A stretch of 64,000 nucleotides of DNA from an uncultured Prevotellaceae bacterium (GCA_902762325.1 CACWNV010000003.1:62001-126000), one strand, 5' to 3'; positions 9,138 to 19,917 are shown, numbered from the stretch's first letter. The notes: generated by a model from the sequence alone, not told the origin. Made by a program: numbers and translations.

Positions 9138-10838
9138 TTATCGGTTTAACTCAGCATCTTCTCCAGTGTCGAATGCTGGATTCTGCTTAAGTAACGGATT
9201 CACCTTTAATTCACTCTTGGCGTAAGGGAAATAAATGATATTAGGATCAGCAAGCTTGATCTTGATGGCATTAACATTCTCAATATACTTTCTCGATGTC
9301 AGAGAAATGAGACGTGTGTTATCGCCATCACGTCGTGCCAAACGAACGAGATCGAACCAACGCTTTCCTTCAAACATGAACTCACGTTGACGCTCTGCAT
9401 AAAGCAGCTCTTCCATAGAAGCCTTAGAATCAATATAATCTGCCATCTTCAAGGTGTCAGAACGTGAAGTGGTTGTCACGTCATTTGCACGTTTGTTGAC
9501 GACGTTGATTAATGCAAATGCCGACTCATAGTTCTCTGCTCCCTTTTCAATGAGAGCTTCAGCTTTGATGAGTATCATGTCAGATAATCTATAGATAATC
9601 CAGTTGGCATCTCCACCAGATCTGCGCGAAGAAGTCAGGTTGAGATCTTTATCGGAATTCACGTTCTGAGTGCTATAATTCACCGAACGACGTGCATATT
9701 TAGTTATAGCATAACGGGAGTTTGTCAACTCTGTTGACTCATAGATACGACCGTCAGTCTTCCTGAAGATATTGTTCGTTCCTTGTGTCACATCTTTAGC
9801 TAAGAAATCAGGAGCACTTAAACTACCCATCGTGTTATTATTGTTACCATAATAACTTGTCACCCATGAATTCTGCTGGCTCTGGTTGGTACGGAAATAG
9901 AGTTCAAAAATACTCTCGAACGAGTTTCCGACTCCAAATATTTCATTATATGCGTTTCCGCATACAGTGCTGCCAATTGGTTTTTCCAATATCAAAGGTA
10001 TATCGCCAAACAATGCAATGTTGTTTACATTACCTTCACGGTCGATCATCTCCTTATATTGCTCACGCTTCTGGTCTAACACAAGGTCGCAATACTTAAT
10101 GGAATTATCCCAGTCGCCTTTCCAAAGGTACAAGTCTGCAAGTATTGCATAAATAGCACCACGTGTAATCAAACTTGAGTTCTGATATGCATTAGCATTG
10201 TCATCTGTATAATAACGCCGTACGGCATCGTCTTTCACCTTTTCCAAATCGGTTATGAGCGAGTCTAAAACGGTATTGAAAGGTAATGCAGGCAATATAT
10301 ACTCTTGCGTATCGTCAATACTGGGTTGAGTGGTGTAAGGTACATCGCGGAAAGTGCGAATCAGATAAAAGTAGCATAGTGCACGGAGAGCTGATGCTTC
10401 AGCTACATTTGCACGCATCTCTTCTTCACTGTAGTTAGGATCGATAGCCTGAACCTTGGGAGCGTAATAACATACTGTATTACAACGGTTAATGGCTTTA
10501 TAAAATACTGACCAATTACACATTGGATTTGATGGTAAGAGGTTTTCCTTTAATATTTCATTAATGTTGTTAGATACATTAGCACCTAATCGCATGTTAT
10601 CAGAACGTAATTCTCCCCAAACACCCATACGTGTCAGACAGTCACTACTCTCAAGTGTTTCGTAACAGCTGTTCACCACACTTATTACGTCTCCCTTTTC
10701 AGTCCAGAAATTCTCAAGCACCACTTCATTCATTGGCAGGATGTCAAGAAAATCCGAACAGGATGTTAGGAGAGAGGAGTTGAGAACACAAAATGCTACT
10801 CCTGACAGTATCCTTGTAATTTTATATGTAGTTTTCAT
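9138..10838 (-). CDS. SusD/RagB-family outer-membrane glycan-binding lipoprotein
   Basis: 566 residues, with lipobox SSLLTSCSDFLD at the N-terminus. The core shows AEASALRALCYFYLIRTFRDVPY (~135-157) and the C-terminal family block MEELLYAERQREFMFEGKRWFDLVRLAR. It follows its SusC partner by 14 bp and is followed 2 bp later by a FAS1 gene, so it belongs to the same transcript. It resembles canonical SusD more closely than the distal copy at 589-2280. Confidence 0.95.
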   Translation of the reverse strand: MKTTYKITRILSGVAFCVLNSSLLTSCSDFLDILPMNEVVLENFWTEKGDVISVVNSCYETLESSDCLTRMGVWGELRSDNMRLGANVSNNINEILKENLLPSNPMCNWSVFYKAINRCNTVCYYAPKVQAIDPNYSEEEMRANVAEASALRALCYFYLIRTFRDVPYTTQPSIDDTQEYILPALPFNTVLDSLITDLEKVKDDAVRRYYTDDNANAYQNSSLITRGAIYAILADLYLWKGDWDNSIKYCDLVLDQKREQYKEMIDREGNVNNIALFGDIPLILEKPIGSTVCGNAYNEIFGVGNSFESIFELYFRTNQSQQNSWVTSYYGNNNNTMGSLSAPDFLAKDVTQGTNNIFRKTDGRIYESTELTNSRYAITKYARRSVNYSTQNVNSDKDLNLTSSRRSGGDANWIIYRLSDMILIKAEALIEKGAENYESAFALINVVNKRANDVTTTSRSDTLKMADYIDSKASMEELLYAERQREFMFEGKRWFDLVRLARRDGDNTRLISLTSRKYIENVNAIKIKLADPNIIYFPYAKSELKVNPLLKQNPAFDTGEDAELNR

Positions 10839-10852
10839 AATTCTTTAATAGT

Positions 10853-13800
10853 TTAGAATTGGATCGTTATACCTCCTGTAAATGATTTTGCACGAGGAGT
10901 TTGTGCTCCGTCAGTGACAACTCCCCAAGATCCGTAACCAACTTCCGGGTCTGCTCCAGAATACTTGGTAAGGCAAAACAGATTGTTAGCTGACACATAG
11001 AAACTTAATTGTGTAAGTCCCCAGCGTTTGATAATCTTCGGGTCAAGTGAGTAACTCAGCTGAGTGTAGTTCAAACGAATGAATGATCCGTCTTCAACGA
11101 AACGGTCAGAGCCTAACCAGTTGTATCCATGCTGATAGAGTGCTCTTGGAATCTCGGTGATGTCACCTTCAACTCTCCATCTCCAGTTAACAGCACGGCT
11201 CTGGTTGTTGTTTGAATACATGTTTTCAGCTCTCATTCGAGCACTATTAATGATCTTATTACCATAACGGAAGTTAAACTGATTGTTGAGAGACAACCTG
11301 CCAAAGTTCAGCTTGAATCCGAAACCACCAGTAAACTTAGGTAAGGAAGATCCCAGATAAACAATATCAAGCTCATTGATTTGTCCGTCATGGTTGATAT
11401 CATCATACATGGCATCACCGCCACGGAATTCGTAGTTCACGCTCCCTGCACAGAACATCATGGGCTTAGTCATGTTGTTTTCATCAAGAACAACGATGCC
11501 ATTTGCATCACGTGCAACAGGTGCGTTGGGACCACTTACACCATGAATCTCTTCTGGAGAATAGTCAGAGTACTGGTAAACACCTTTGTAACGGAAACCA
11601 TAAATACTACCCATTGCGCGGTTAAGTTCCACACGTGTGAGATATGAACCATTCTGGCGGTCAAACTCATTGTTTAGGCTTGCTAAACAAGTCTCTTCCA
11701 TTGAGGTAATCTGGTTTTTGTTGTTAGCAAATGTGATGTTGAAATCAGCACTGAACTTTCCAGCCTTGATGATACGGTTACCATTGAGGTTGAACTCCCA
11801 ACCAATATTCTTCATGTCACCTACGTTTTGCCATGCAAATGCCGTGTATCCTGAAGATGTAGGAATTCCTCTGTTTGCCATCAAAAGGTCAGAGGTGAAC
11901 TGCCAATAAAATTCCACATTACCCGTGATTCGGTCGTTGAAGAATCCGAAGTCAGTACCGAGGTTATAGGTTTCCTTCTGCTCCCATTTCAAGTTGTTCA
12001 ACTGAATGTTCTGGGGATAGATACTTCCCTGATTAAGGTAACCCACACCATTCTGGTATTTACTGAAGTAAAGATACTCAGAACCTGGTTGTTTTCCTAC
12101 AATACCCCAACCTGGACGGATTGAAAGCATTGATACCCAAGGCAGAGCCTTCTGGAACCAAGGTTCCTTGTTGATGTTCCAACGTAAAGAGAAAGCAGGG
12201 AAGTTACCCCAACGCTGGTCGTTACCAAACTTTGTGGTACCATCTCGACGGATAGAGAAGTCTGCCATATACCGGGCTTTGTAAGCATAGTGGGCTGAAT
12301 ATGTGAAATAAATACTTCTCCATTGACCACTACCTGTACTCATTCCATCAATAATACCTTCTGCGGCAGTACTATGAATGCTTCCTGAAGGAAGACCCCA
12401 TGAAGAGGTGCTTTGTGATGTTGATTCACCACTTGTGAGCTGTCCGCGCAACATCATTGTCAGCATGTGGTCCTTGTTGCGGAACCTAGGCGTAAATGTT
12501 AATGTATGGGTCGTTGTAACACCAAGACTCTTTGATGAGTTAGCACTTGTGCGGTTACTTTGTTTGTTACTTGTATCATTCCATCCGCGTGTGCTCAGAG
12601 AGAGGGGCATATACTGATCTTCGTATCTGTTGAAGATATTGAACACCACTTTTCCTTCATAGTCAAGACGAGTCTTGTCTTCCTCAAGTCCGAGCAGATT
12701 ATAGCGCAATTTGAATTCCGGCTCAATGTTATAACTTGTCTCATAGTTACGTGCCTGATGGGCCAAGGCAACGGTGTTCTTCTCATTAAGCTGGTCACGC
12801 AATTGGTTAGATACCGTTGGTAGCATGCTGTAATAGTCGTCCAAGTCATTTCCATCCTTATCCTGTTCATAGATAGAAAGGTTAGGCATTCTTGTATAAC
12901 CTACAGCTAACAGATTACCATTATTCTTCTTATTGCGAGTATATGTCAAGGCTATATTTGTCTCAATCTTAATGCGGTCAGAGACAAAGTAGTCAAGGTT
13001 GACACGAGAGGTGAAGCGGTCAAGCTGCTGCTTGATGATAGAACCAGTTTCATGGTCATATCCAGCACCAATACGGAAGTGAGCTTTTTCACCACCACCA
13101 CTAAGTGCGAGATAATGGTTCTGCCTCCAACCCGTTTGTTTAACTGCTTTAAGCCAGTCGGTGTTGTTGTTGTACATCTCATATTCAGGGAAGCTTGGGT
13201 TATAGTTGAGCTCCTGAATATTACTTGATGCATCACTTAGAGACGGGTTGAAATACTCTTCTTTCAGAAGCATTGTATATTCGTCTCCGTTAAGCATCTT
13301 ATAACCTGTCGGCTGATAGGTACCAGTAAGACGATAGCTATAAGTGACACGAGTCTTTCCACGAGTACCACGCTTCGTCTTGATTTCAATAACACCGTTA
13401 GATCCTTGTGATCCCCAGATAGCGGTAGCGGCAGCATCCTTGAGCACTGATATACTTTCAATATCATCAGGATTGACATTAAGCAACTGGGCAAATTTCT
13501 CTTCATTGGCTGATGAGAAGTCAAAATCATTGGTGTTTGTTTCCCACACATTGCCGTCTACAACAATAAGCGGCTCGCTGGAACCATTGATACTTGACAC
13601 ACCACGCAAGCGCATTGAAGTACCTGATCCAAGGTTACCTGAATTGGCAACAATGTCAAGACCGGCAATACGGCCTTGCAAAGCTTCATCTACAGTAGTC
13701 AGGGCAAGTCCTTCGAATTCAGACATGTCAATACTTTGACGAGCCGTTGAGATCTCATCCATAGGAATGGAAAGACCTGAACCTTGTGCGCGTTTCTTAG

Positions 13801-14158
13801 CAATGACAGTCACTTCACCGATTTGTGTCGCATCTTGCATCACAACGGTATAACTTGTCTTGTTGAATGGCAATGTCACAGTCTTGTAGCCGACAAACGA
13901 GATGCGTAGTTTGTCTTTTGGATTCTTAAGCTTGAACGAGAAATTACCATTGACATCCGTCTGAGTTGACGCAACGATACGATTAGCTCCATCAAGTTCC
14001 ACGACATTAGCCATCATTACCGGACCAAATGAGTCGTTAACGGTTCCGCTGATGATATCGCCAGCTTGTTGTGCGAATGAATTGATAATTGACAATTGAC
14101 AAGTAATAACTGCCAATGCCATTATTCTCAGTAGTCTTTTATTAATCATGATTCTCAA
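10853..14158 (-). CDS. SusC/RagA-family TonB-dependent outer-membrane transporter
   Basis: 1101 residues. Signal peptide ending IINSFAQQ; carboxypeptidase-regulatory-like domain (ISGTVNDSFGPVMMANVVEL, ~34-110); a linker GEVTVIAKKRAQGS; plug with MRLRGVSSINGSSEPLIVVD and SVLKDAAATAIWGSQGSNGV (~150-265); beta-barrel to KSFTGGITIQF. This is a typical full-length SusC, with the SusD partner directly after it. It starts 10 bp after the large FAS1 gene. The signal peptide is encoded by an AATTGATAATTGACAATTG-type low-complexity stretch, the kind of repeat often found between Bacteroidales genes. Confidence 0.96.
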   Translation of the reverse strand: MRIMINKRLLRIMALAVITCQLSIINSFAQQAGDIISGTVNDSFGPVMMANVVELDGANRIVASTQTDVNGNFSFKLKNPKDKLRISFVGYKTVTLPFNKTSYTVVMQDATQIGEVTVIAKKRAQGSGLSIPMDEISTARQSIDMSEFEGLALTTVDEALQGRIAGLDIVANSGNLGSGTSMRLRGVSSINGSSEPLIVVDGNVWETNTNDFDFSSANEEKFAQLLNVNPDDIESISVLKDAAATAIWGSQGSNGVIEIKTKRGTRGKTRVTYSYRLTGTYQPTGYKMLNGDEYTMLLKEEYFNPSLSDASSNIQELNYNPSFPEYEMYNNNTDWLKAVKQTGWRQNHYLALSGGGEKAHFRIGAGYDHETGSIIKQQLDRFTSRVNLDYFVSDRIKIETNIALTYTRNKKNNGNLLAVGYTRMPNLSIYEQDKDGNDLDDYYSMLPTVSNQLRDQLNEKNTVALAHQARNYETSYNIEPEFKLRYNLLGLEEDKTRLDYEGKVVFNIFNRYEDQYMPLSLSTRGWNDTSNKQSNRTSANSSKSLGVTTTHTLTFTPRFRNKDHMLTMMLRGQLTSGESTSQSTSSWGLPSGSIHSTAAEGIIDGMSTGSGQWRSIYFTYSAHYAYKARYMADFSIRRDGTTKFGNDQRWGNFPAFSLRWNINKEPWFQKALPWVSMLSIRPGWGIVGKQPGSEYLYFSKYQNGVGYLNQGSIYPQNIQLNNLKWEQKETYNLGTDFGFFNDRITGNVEFYWQFTSDLLMANRGIPTSSGYTAFAWQNVGDMKNIGWEFNLNGNRIIKAGKFSADFNITFANNKNQITSMEETCLASLNNEFDRQNGSYLTRVELNRAMGSIYGFRYKGVYQYSDYSPEEIHGVSGPNAPVARDANGIVVLDENNMTKPMMFCAGSVNYEFRGGDAMYDDINHDGQINELDIVYLGSSLPKFTGGFGFKLNFGRLSLNNQFNFRYGNKIINSARMRAENMYSNNNQSRAVNWRWRVEGDITEIPRALYQHGYNWLGSDRFVEDGSFIRLNYTQLSYSLDPKIIKRWGLTQLSFYVSANNLFCLTKYSGADPEVGYGSWGVVTDGAQTPRAKSFTGGITIQF

Positions 14159-14168
14159 TTTTCAATTC

Positions 14169-16715
14169 TCATTTTTCAATTAATAGTGGCTGATTAATCA
14201 AGTGGATTACCGCCGAGGAACTTGTCTCAATTGCATTAGCAGAGGATGCGTCGGTGGTGTTGTACTGGAATTCACGAGCCACGAGATTATACAGACCATT
14301 CCGCTTCTCAACGCGACGGGTGTTTCCGGCATGGTCAACAAGCGTTATTTCATCATCTGAAAGTTTTGCTCTGATCCTATAGAATCGCTCTGTGACCGGG
14401 TCAATCACGGCAGTTTCGAAATCACCGCTTTCGTCTTCTGCACCAATAAAGAGCGCATTATCTTGAATGTGATACTTCAAGAAGTTGACGATCTGAAGTG
14501 AATCACGGGTCTTAGCCGTTAGATTTCCTGCTTCTTCGTATGCCTCAACCTTGCTCCAGTCTGAAAGCTTTCCGCTCTTCTGAAGTGCTTCAATACTTTC
14601 ATTCGTTGGTACATAGATAGTATAATGATAGGTGTTAAACACTGAAATGTTAGTACCTCCACAAGCGTTACGCTTGTTGTGTATCACTTCAAAGATACCG
14701 CTACCATCCATCAGTTCAAGGAACTTTGAGAACTCCGGCTTGCTTGCCAGTACGTCACGAACAGTCATTCGTGTTCCCAGAATTGGAGTGGGGAGGATAT
14801 AGCTCTTACCGTTACCTCCTTCTGTCTGGTCATAGATGTAGCTTACGGTAACAGGACCGGACTCATTCATCTGGTAGCTACCCTCAACGGTCATTTTACC
14901 AGCACCACCACTTACATTATTCACACGGATTTCGGTGCCGCCTTTTGTTCTGTAGAATGTTTTTCCATCCTCGACATTTCCAATGACAATATGAGTGTCA
15001 AGGATGTCTTTCAGACGGTTCATAACCTGAGAGGTGCTGGCTTTGCCGATAGAGTCACCGACTTCACCTGTCTCTTTGTTATAGTTCCAGATGCTTGCCC
15101 ATACTCTTTCTTCCTGATTAACCTTTGTAGCATCATAGTGGAAGCGGAACAACTGGGTCTGGCTCTTTCCATACGAACAAGGATCGACGTATTCAAGAAG
15201 GGCATCGTTGGTGGGGATGAAGAAACTATAATATGAGTTAAGTGAATTGAGATATACGTCATATTGTAGCTGCTCGATTCCCCAGTAGATGATTCTCATG
15301 GTCTCATTGATTAAGGCAGGGAAGGATACACTTACATAAGCTGTCGGTGAGTAAACACGGTTTGTAAGATAGATGGCACCGTTACATCCGAGCCAAACAG
15401 AATCAATAGCTTCCGGCTCTACTCCCATCGGGTCATTAGCATCATTCAGGATGTTCTGAAATTTAGACGGAACAGATGAAACGAATGAACCTAACATATT
15501 GTTGTTAATGAGCTTGGAAACAACATCATCAGGAACTCGGTCCCAAGTGCCATAGTAGTCTTTCAATACACGACCTGCACCAGTTTCCCAATACTCAGTC
15601 ATTGCTTTGTCGCTCGGAACCATGATGACACCCATGTCACGTTGCAAAACGATATTACCATCCTGGTCGTTGAGTCCTGAATAGTATGAGTTCCATTCTG
15701 GGTCGTACTTTAATAATCCGTTGACAGGTCCATTGTCTGGCGTAGCAAGAAGGGGCTTGCCGTCTTGTGACTTCCTTGAGAAGAATCTCTTCTGGAAAAT
15801 AGTATCAACACTCGTACCATATAGATAATTATATTGTGTCTTTACGGCTTCATCCAATGGATAGGGAGCACAATATCTTTCCAGAAGCTTATTAAACTGA
15901 CTAACGTTCTTCTTGCTTGCAATCAGCTCAGCCATGTTTGGTAGGGGAGTGACCACTTCACTCATCTGATGGATGAATCCATTTGAACACTTGATATTCG
16001 GATTCAGCACTTTCACACCATTGACACTTGCATCACCAGCCTGACGTTGTGTAGTGTGATTATAGATAAAATCATAATCCTCATTGGTGATGCGGCGGTT
16101 GGTCAATTGTTTTTCAATGAAATGTACCAAGGGAACAACGGTGAAGTCTTCCATGCATACGATTGATTTTCCTGCTTTGCGGTGGCGAGACCAATAAGGA
16201 TTGTCCGGCATCTGATCAGGACGTAAAATCGGCACAGAGTCATAAGGCTGACTTGATGCTAAACGGCGCATACACTCACCTTCACGTGGTGGTGTTCCTT
16301 CAACGCTTGACAGACTGTTCAACTGCATTGAGTTGTCAATCATACTACCAAAGAGCAGAAGTTTCTTTTGAGACATTGAAAGCTGTTCATAGCTTCGCAC
16401 ACCCCAGGGATTGTTGCGGTAGAAGCGCTCATAAGCGGCATCATCTGCAACGAAAAGGGTCTTTGAACCAGTCTTTGAAAGAACTTCTTTGTAGCCCAGG
16501 TCATCTATCATCCTTACGGTGTTGGTGAAACTCTCTCCACCTTGACGGCCTTGCTCTTCGAGCCAGCTGTAGATGCTTGCTCCCCATCCTTCAGGTGTCC
16601 TCTCGTCTAAATCATATTCGGTACAGGAGGATAGAAGGCAGCCGCTGACAATAAATGTTCCGATGACTAGTGAGTAGTAACGGCACTTTTTCCAGAATTG
16701 TCTTTTACTGTTCAT
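14169..16715 (-). CDS. Large multi-FAS1-domain lipoprotein
   Basis: 848 residues with a lipoprotein signal (LLSSCTEYD, Cys ~31). Several FAS1-type repeats can be followed: SIYSWLEEQ...FTNTVRMIDDLGYKEVL with KTLFVADDAAYERFY (~45-100); NGFIHQMSEVVTPLPNMAEL (~250); a repeat around SFFIPTNDALLEYV (~495); and FSKFLELMDGSGIFEVI with YTIYVPTNESIEAL (~675-735). The count looks like four, some divergent. It lies between the GH98 gene and the first SusC (10 bp gap). A surface adhesion or glycan-capture role is inferred from context; FAS1 domains have no single known ligand. Confidence 0.85.
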   Translation of the reverse strand: MNSKRQFWKKCRYYSLVIGTFIVSGCLLSSCTEYDLDERTPEGWGASIYSWLEEQGRQGGESFTNTVRMIDDLGYKEVLSKTGSKTLFVADDAAYERFYRNNPWGVRSYEQLSMSQKKLLLFGSMIDNSMQLNSLSSVEGTPPREGECMRRLASSQPYDSVPILRPDQMPDNPYWSRHRKAGKSIVCMEDFTVVPLVHFIEKQLTNRRITNEDYDFIYNHTTQRQAGDASVNGVKVLNPNIKCSNGFIHQMSEVVTPLPNMAELIASKKNVSQFNKLLERYCAPYPLDEAVKTQYNYLYGTSVDTIFQKRFFSRKSQDGKPLLATPDNGPVNGLLKYDPEWNSYYSGLNDQDGNIVLQRDMGVIMVPSDKAMTEYWETGAGRVLKDYYGTWDRVPDDVVSKLINNNMLGSFVSSVPSKFQNILNDANDPMGVEPEAIDSVWLGCNGAIYLTNRVYSPTAYVSVSFPALINETMRIIYWGIEQLQYDVYLNSLNSYYSFFIPTNDALLEYVDPCSYGKSQTQLFRFHYDATKVNQEERVWASIWNYNKETGEVGDSIGKASTSQVMNRLKDILDTHIVIGNVEDGKTFYRTKGGTEIRVNNVSGGAGKMTVEGSYQMNESGPVTVSYIYDQTEGGNGKSYILPTPILGTRMTVRDVLASKPEFSKFLELMDGSGIFEVIHNKRNACGGTNISVFNTYHYTIYVPTNESIEALQKSGKLSDWSKVEAYEEAGNLTAKTRDSLQIVNFLKYHIQDNALFIGAEDESGDFETAVIDPVTERFYRIRAKLSDDEITLVDHAGNTRRVEKRNGLYNLVAREFQYNTTDASSANAIETSSSAVIHLINQPLLIEK

Positions 16716-16761
16716 TGTTATTTGGTTTAATTTGCGAGAAAAGCGTTTTTAAACACAATTC

Positions 16762-19700
16762 TCAGTCTTTAATAATAATTTTCTTTGTTTTTCCACTTGG
16801 CGTAACGATAATGTTTAATCCTTTTTGCATAGCATCCCGCTTCACGCCCGATGGACTATAGATTGCAATAGGTGTTTGCATCTGCTCCTCATCATCTGTT
16901 GCCAAGCTGAATATGCCATCTGGAATGACGGTATTAATGCGGCACTCAAGTAAGAGGAACTCATCGAAACCTGTACCGTTGTTCACAAAGCTGATTATAT
17001 ACTGTCCAGGTGTGGTAACGGTAAACGATAATTCTTGCACTTGAGCGGATGACAAGTTGGCAGAAGTGTTTCCGTTTGCATTCGGCGTTGCGGAATAGAC
17101 TGGTGATTCTGCTATGACCTTGCCACTCTTATCTAACATCCTGGCTTTATACTTGGGACTTTCTTTCCATGCTGCCATAGCAAATGTCAGCTTGTAAGCG
17201 CCCGGCTGAAGAACTAATGGATAGGCTGCCTGTCTTCCATATTCTGCATTGTTCACACGCCAGTATAAGCCTTTGCCCTGATATCCGGTAAAGCCGCTAA
17301 ATGTACGCGCACCTGAACTGAATGATGACGGGTACTCATGAACCTCATTGTTTTCCTGAGTGGCACGCCATCCTTCGGGGATAGTACCGCTTAGCACATT
17401 ACTGAAGTCAAGGGTGTATGTGGCTGATAAATCGGTAAAGATGGGTTGTAAGGTTACATTGTCGTCGGGCATGATGAATGTGTTGTCTTCACCGATGATC
17501 ACGTCGCCATGAACAACAGACCATCCGGCTAATGCATAACCCTCATCTGGAGTGACTTCAATTGAAACCTTTTCTCCTTCAGCTGCTTCGTTCACGCTGG
17601 CAACGGCTGTGCCGTGTTCGGCATTACGGATTGTAATATTGAACTTTTCTGCTTCAACACCAGCAGGTATATAGGTAATGTTGTCAATATACATATTCAG
17701 CCCGCTTGTGTTGTTGATGATAAGCGTGTTCTTGCCTTCGTTAAGGGTTGTCTCTAAGTATGCCTTGCGCCATTCGTTGACAGCTGTCTTTTCGCAGGGA
17801 ACGGTGTATCTTGTACCATTCACCAGCACGACCAGATTACCTGCACGCTGAGTACATGTATAACGGACGGCAATCTTGTAATCACCTGGATGCTTGATTT
17901 TGCTATAATGACGAAGTGAACCGGCGGTATTAGTACCCATATCCATGAAACCGTTACCTGCATGTCCGCGAACGGAAGGATACCAACCGTAAGGATCGGT
18001 GACACAGCTCTTGATGTTCTTGAAGTCCATGTCTTCTGCTTCAATGATGATCTCGCCATTATAGTCGGCTGGTTGCTTAGGCAGGTCGGTCAATGCGACA
18101 ATCTCTTCTGGAATGTCTGTCTTTCCTTCTGTATCTGTTCCGCTACATGTCAGCGTAATGTCAACAGGACCATTATGTCTTACCTGTAATGTGTACGTGC
18201 TATTCTCCTCGTCCCATTCATCTGAAGCGGAAGCTATTGTAAACGTACGCTTGCTCATCGTATATGCTGGTCTTTCTGTCGCTCCTTTGATGACAATCTT
18301 GTCTATCACCGCCGTCGTTGTGTCCGTACGGTAATTGTTCAGATAGAAATTAATATGGTCGGAAAATTCACGGATGACACCACTACTTAACTTTCCGTAG
18401 GTCAGTTCCATCTCTTTACATGTGTTGTACTTTAATGGAATCTGCGCCGTAGCGGTCGTCTTCTTGTTAAGATAAGTGTACGGAGTATAGGTGATTAACT
18501 GGTTCTTATAACGAGATACATAGAGGTCGCCTTGGCTGACTTCCGGGTATTGCTCGTTGAACTCATTCACTTTCTTGGTTTGGGTAGACCATCTTGACTG
18601 ATAAGCCGACTTCTTAACTTGGACAGGAATACTCTTAGCAGTATCGTCATACAAGCCGATGGCAATAGGAATGGCGGCATAGCGTCCCGTCTTCTTGAAA
18701 TAGCAGAAGTTATCCATCCACTGGCCGTTTCCACGGTTGAAAGGATCATCCTGCTTGTAGATGCCGTCGTAGAGATTGCCCCAGGCAGCATATTTCTGTT
18801 CATCATTGCCAGTGGTGATGTCATTGATGACGATAATCTTGGTCTTGCCAACTACTTCTTCTCGCGAAGGAATGTACATTGTTCCGTCGATGATCTTCCT
18901 GAACATGTCCATCCATGCACCCCTGAAGCTTGGGAATGTATCCCAGTTGCGTCTGGTATATCCTTCAACCGTAGAGTTGTTGAGATTACGGAAATCTTCC
19001 GTCCAGATCAGCTCAGGACCATCCCAAACGGCTCCACCGTTCACACATGTCTGTTCCATGACGGTTCCGATACCGGCAGCGGTAGGATATTTCTTCCCGT
19101 GATTGTTTCCAAGAATTGCATCGAGAGCACCATTCCAGCCGCAGTTGTCGTAGCGTACTCCATAATTCTTGGCAAGACCAGAGATGAAGGGTGAGAATGT
19201 AACACTCTCGTTGTTATAGAAACAGGATGATGTGGTGTATTTGTAAAGCCAGAGAATGGCTTCGGGATAATTCTTACAAGCAGCAAGCAAATCCTTGTTC
19301 CGCTTCATCATACCAATGGGATTCAAGGCGTGAGACCAGATGTTTCCACAGAAAGAAATGGTCAGGAAGCCACCGTACTTGTGTGCCATCGGAACTAATT
19401 TGGCAAACAAGGCGATGCGGGATGCCTGAGTACTTGAACTTTTGTCGTTCGCCTCATCAAACCCCCAGAACTGCTCAGCATAGTTCCAGCCGAGGAAATT
19501 GGGGAATCGCTTATAGAAATACTCGAAAGTCTCTAAGTCATCGTCTTGAATATGAGTGTGTCCGCCGCTCGCAGGCTGGCAGGTAAACCACATACCGTTG
19601 GCCTGACATACCGTAGCCCATGATTTATAAGTCTTGACGGCATTCTGTGGCATCTTATAGACATTCTTTTCCGTGTCGTACTGACAGGACAATGACAGGT

Positions 19701-19896
19701 TCATGCAGACAAATGGCTTGATGTCATTGGGAATGAGATCGATGATTTTTTGAGGGTCAGCTTTGTTCCATACGTCAATATGGACAAGCCATAAAGGGTG
19801 TTTTGAGTCAATAGGTCTTCGCTCCTGCGCCCCAACGCTCACTCCGTTCATCAAGAACAGAATGGCGAAGATTAGATGATAAAAATACTTGTTCAT
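16762..19896 (-). CDS. Secreted GH98-family endoglycosidase with accessory modules
   Basis: 1044 residues. Signal peptide ~1-23 (FLMNGVSVGAQ). The GH98 catalytic barrel spans ~24-330, with acidic segments GWNYAEQFWGFDE (~137) and GPELIWTEDFRN (~290) likely in the active site, followed by the GH98 C-terminal beta domain to ~600. Then a CBM6-like domain (~612-745, IIIEAEDMDF to YIDNITYIP), an InlB-type B-repeat (~750-825, GYALAGWSV), a jelly-roll module (~827-985) related to the left-edge gene, and a short tail ending KKIIIKD. GH98 members cut blood-group A/B galactosides or xylan; which applies is unresolved. First gene of the operon, with its own -7 box upstream. Confidence 0.88.
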   Translation of the reverse strand: MNKYFYHLIFAILFLMNGVSVGAQERRPIDSKHPLWLVHIDVWNKADPQKIIDLIPNDIKPFVCMNLSLSCQYDTEKNVYKMPQNAVKTYKSWATVCQANGMWFTCQPASGGHTHIQDDDLETFEYFYKRFPNFLGWNYAEQFWGFDEANDKSSSTQASRIALFAKLVPMAHKYGGFLTISFCGNIWSHALNPIGMMKRNKDLLAACKNYPEAILWLYKYTTSSCFYNNESVTFSPFISGLAKNYGVRYDNCGWNGALDAILGNNHGKKYPTAAGIGTVMEQTCVNGGAVWDGPELIWTEDFRNLNNSTVEGYTRRNWDTFPSFRGAWMDMFRKIIDGTMYIPSREEVVGKTKIIVINDITTGNDEQKYAAWGNLYDGIYKQDDPFNRGNGQWMDNFCYFKKTGRYAAIPIAIGLYDDTAKSIPVQVKKSAYQSRWSTQTKKVNEFNEQYPEVSQGDLYVSRYKNQLITYTPYTYLNKKTTATAQIPLKYNTCKEMELTYGKLSSGVIREFSDHINFYLNNYRTDTTTAVIDKIVIKGATERPAYTMSKRTFTIASASDEWDEENSTYTLQVRHNGPVDITLTCSGTDTEGKTDIPEEIVALTDLPKQPADYNGEIIIEAEDMDFKNIKSCVTDPYGWYPSVRGHAGNGFMDMGTNTAGSLRHYSKIKHPGDYKIAVRYTCTQRAGNLVVLVNGTRYTVPCEKTAVNEWRKAYLETTLNEGKNTLIINNTSGLNMYIDNITYIPAGVEAEKFNITIRNAEHGTAVASVNEAAEGEKVSIEVTPDEGYALAGWSVVHGDVIIGEDNTFIMPDDNVTLQPIFTDLSATYTLDFSNVLSGTIPEGWRATQENNEVHEYPSSFSSGARTFSGFTGYQGKGLYWRVNNAEYGRQAAYPLVLQPGAYKLTFAMAAWKESPKYKARMLDKSGKVIAESPVYSATPNANGNTSANLSSAQVQELSFTVTTPGQYIISFVNNGTGFDEFLLLECRINTVIPDGIFSLATDDEEQMQTPIAIYSPSGVKRDAMQKGLNIIVTPSGKTKKIIIKD

Positions 19897-19917
19897 GGGT
19901 TGTTAAATAATTCTTTG

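Noticed and set aside
11670-11693. Further copy of the CTAAAC palindrome (TGTTTAGGCTTGCTAAACA)
   Set aside because: It lies inside the SusC coding sequence, has a different centre and no 22-bp neighbours; chance match.
18619-19194. A 191-residue plus-strand frame inside the GH98 gene
   Set aside because: Antisense to the conserved GH98 catalytic region; no family resemblance.
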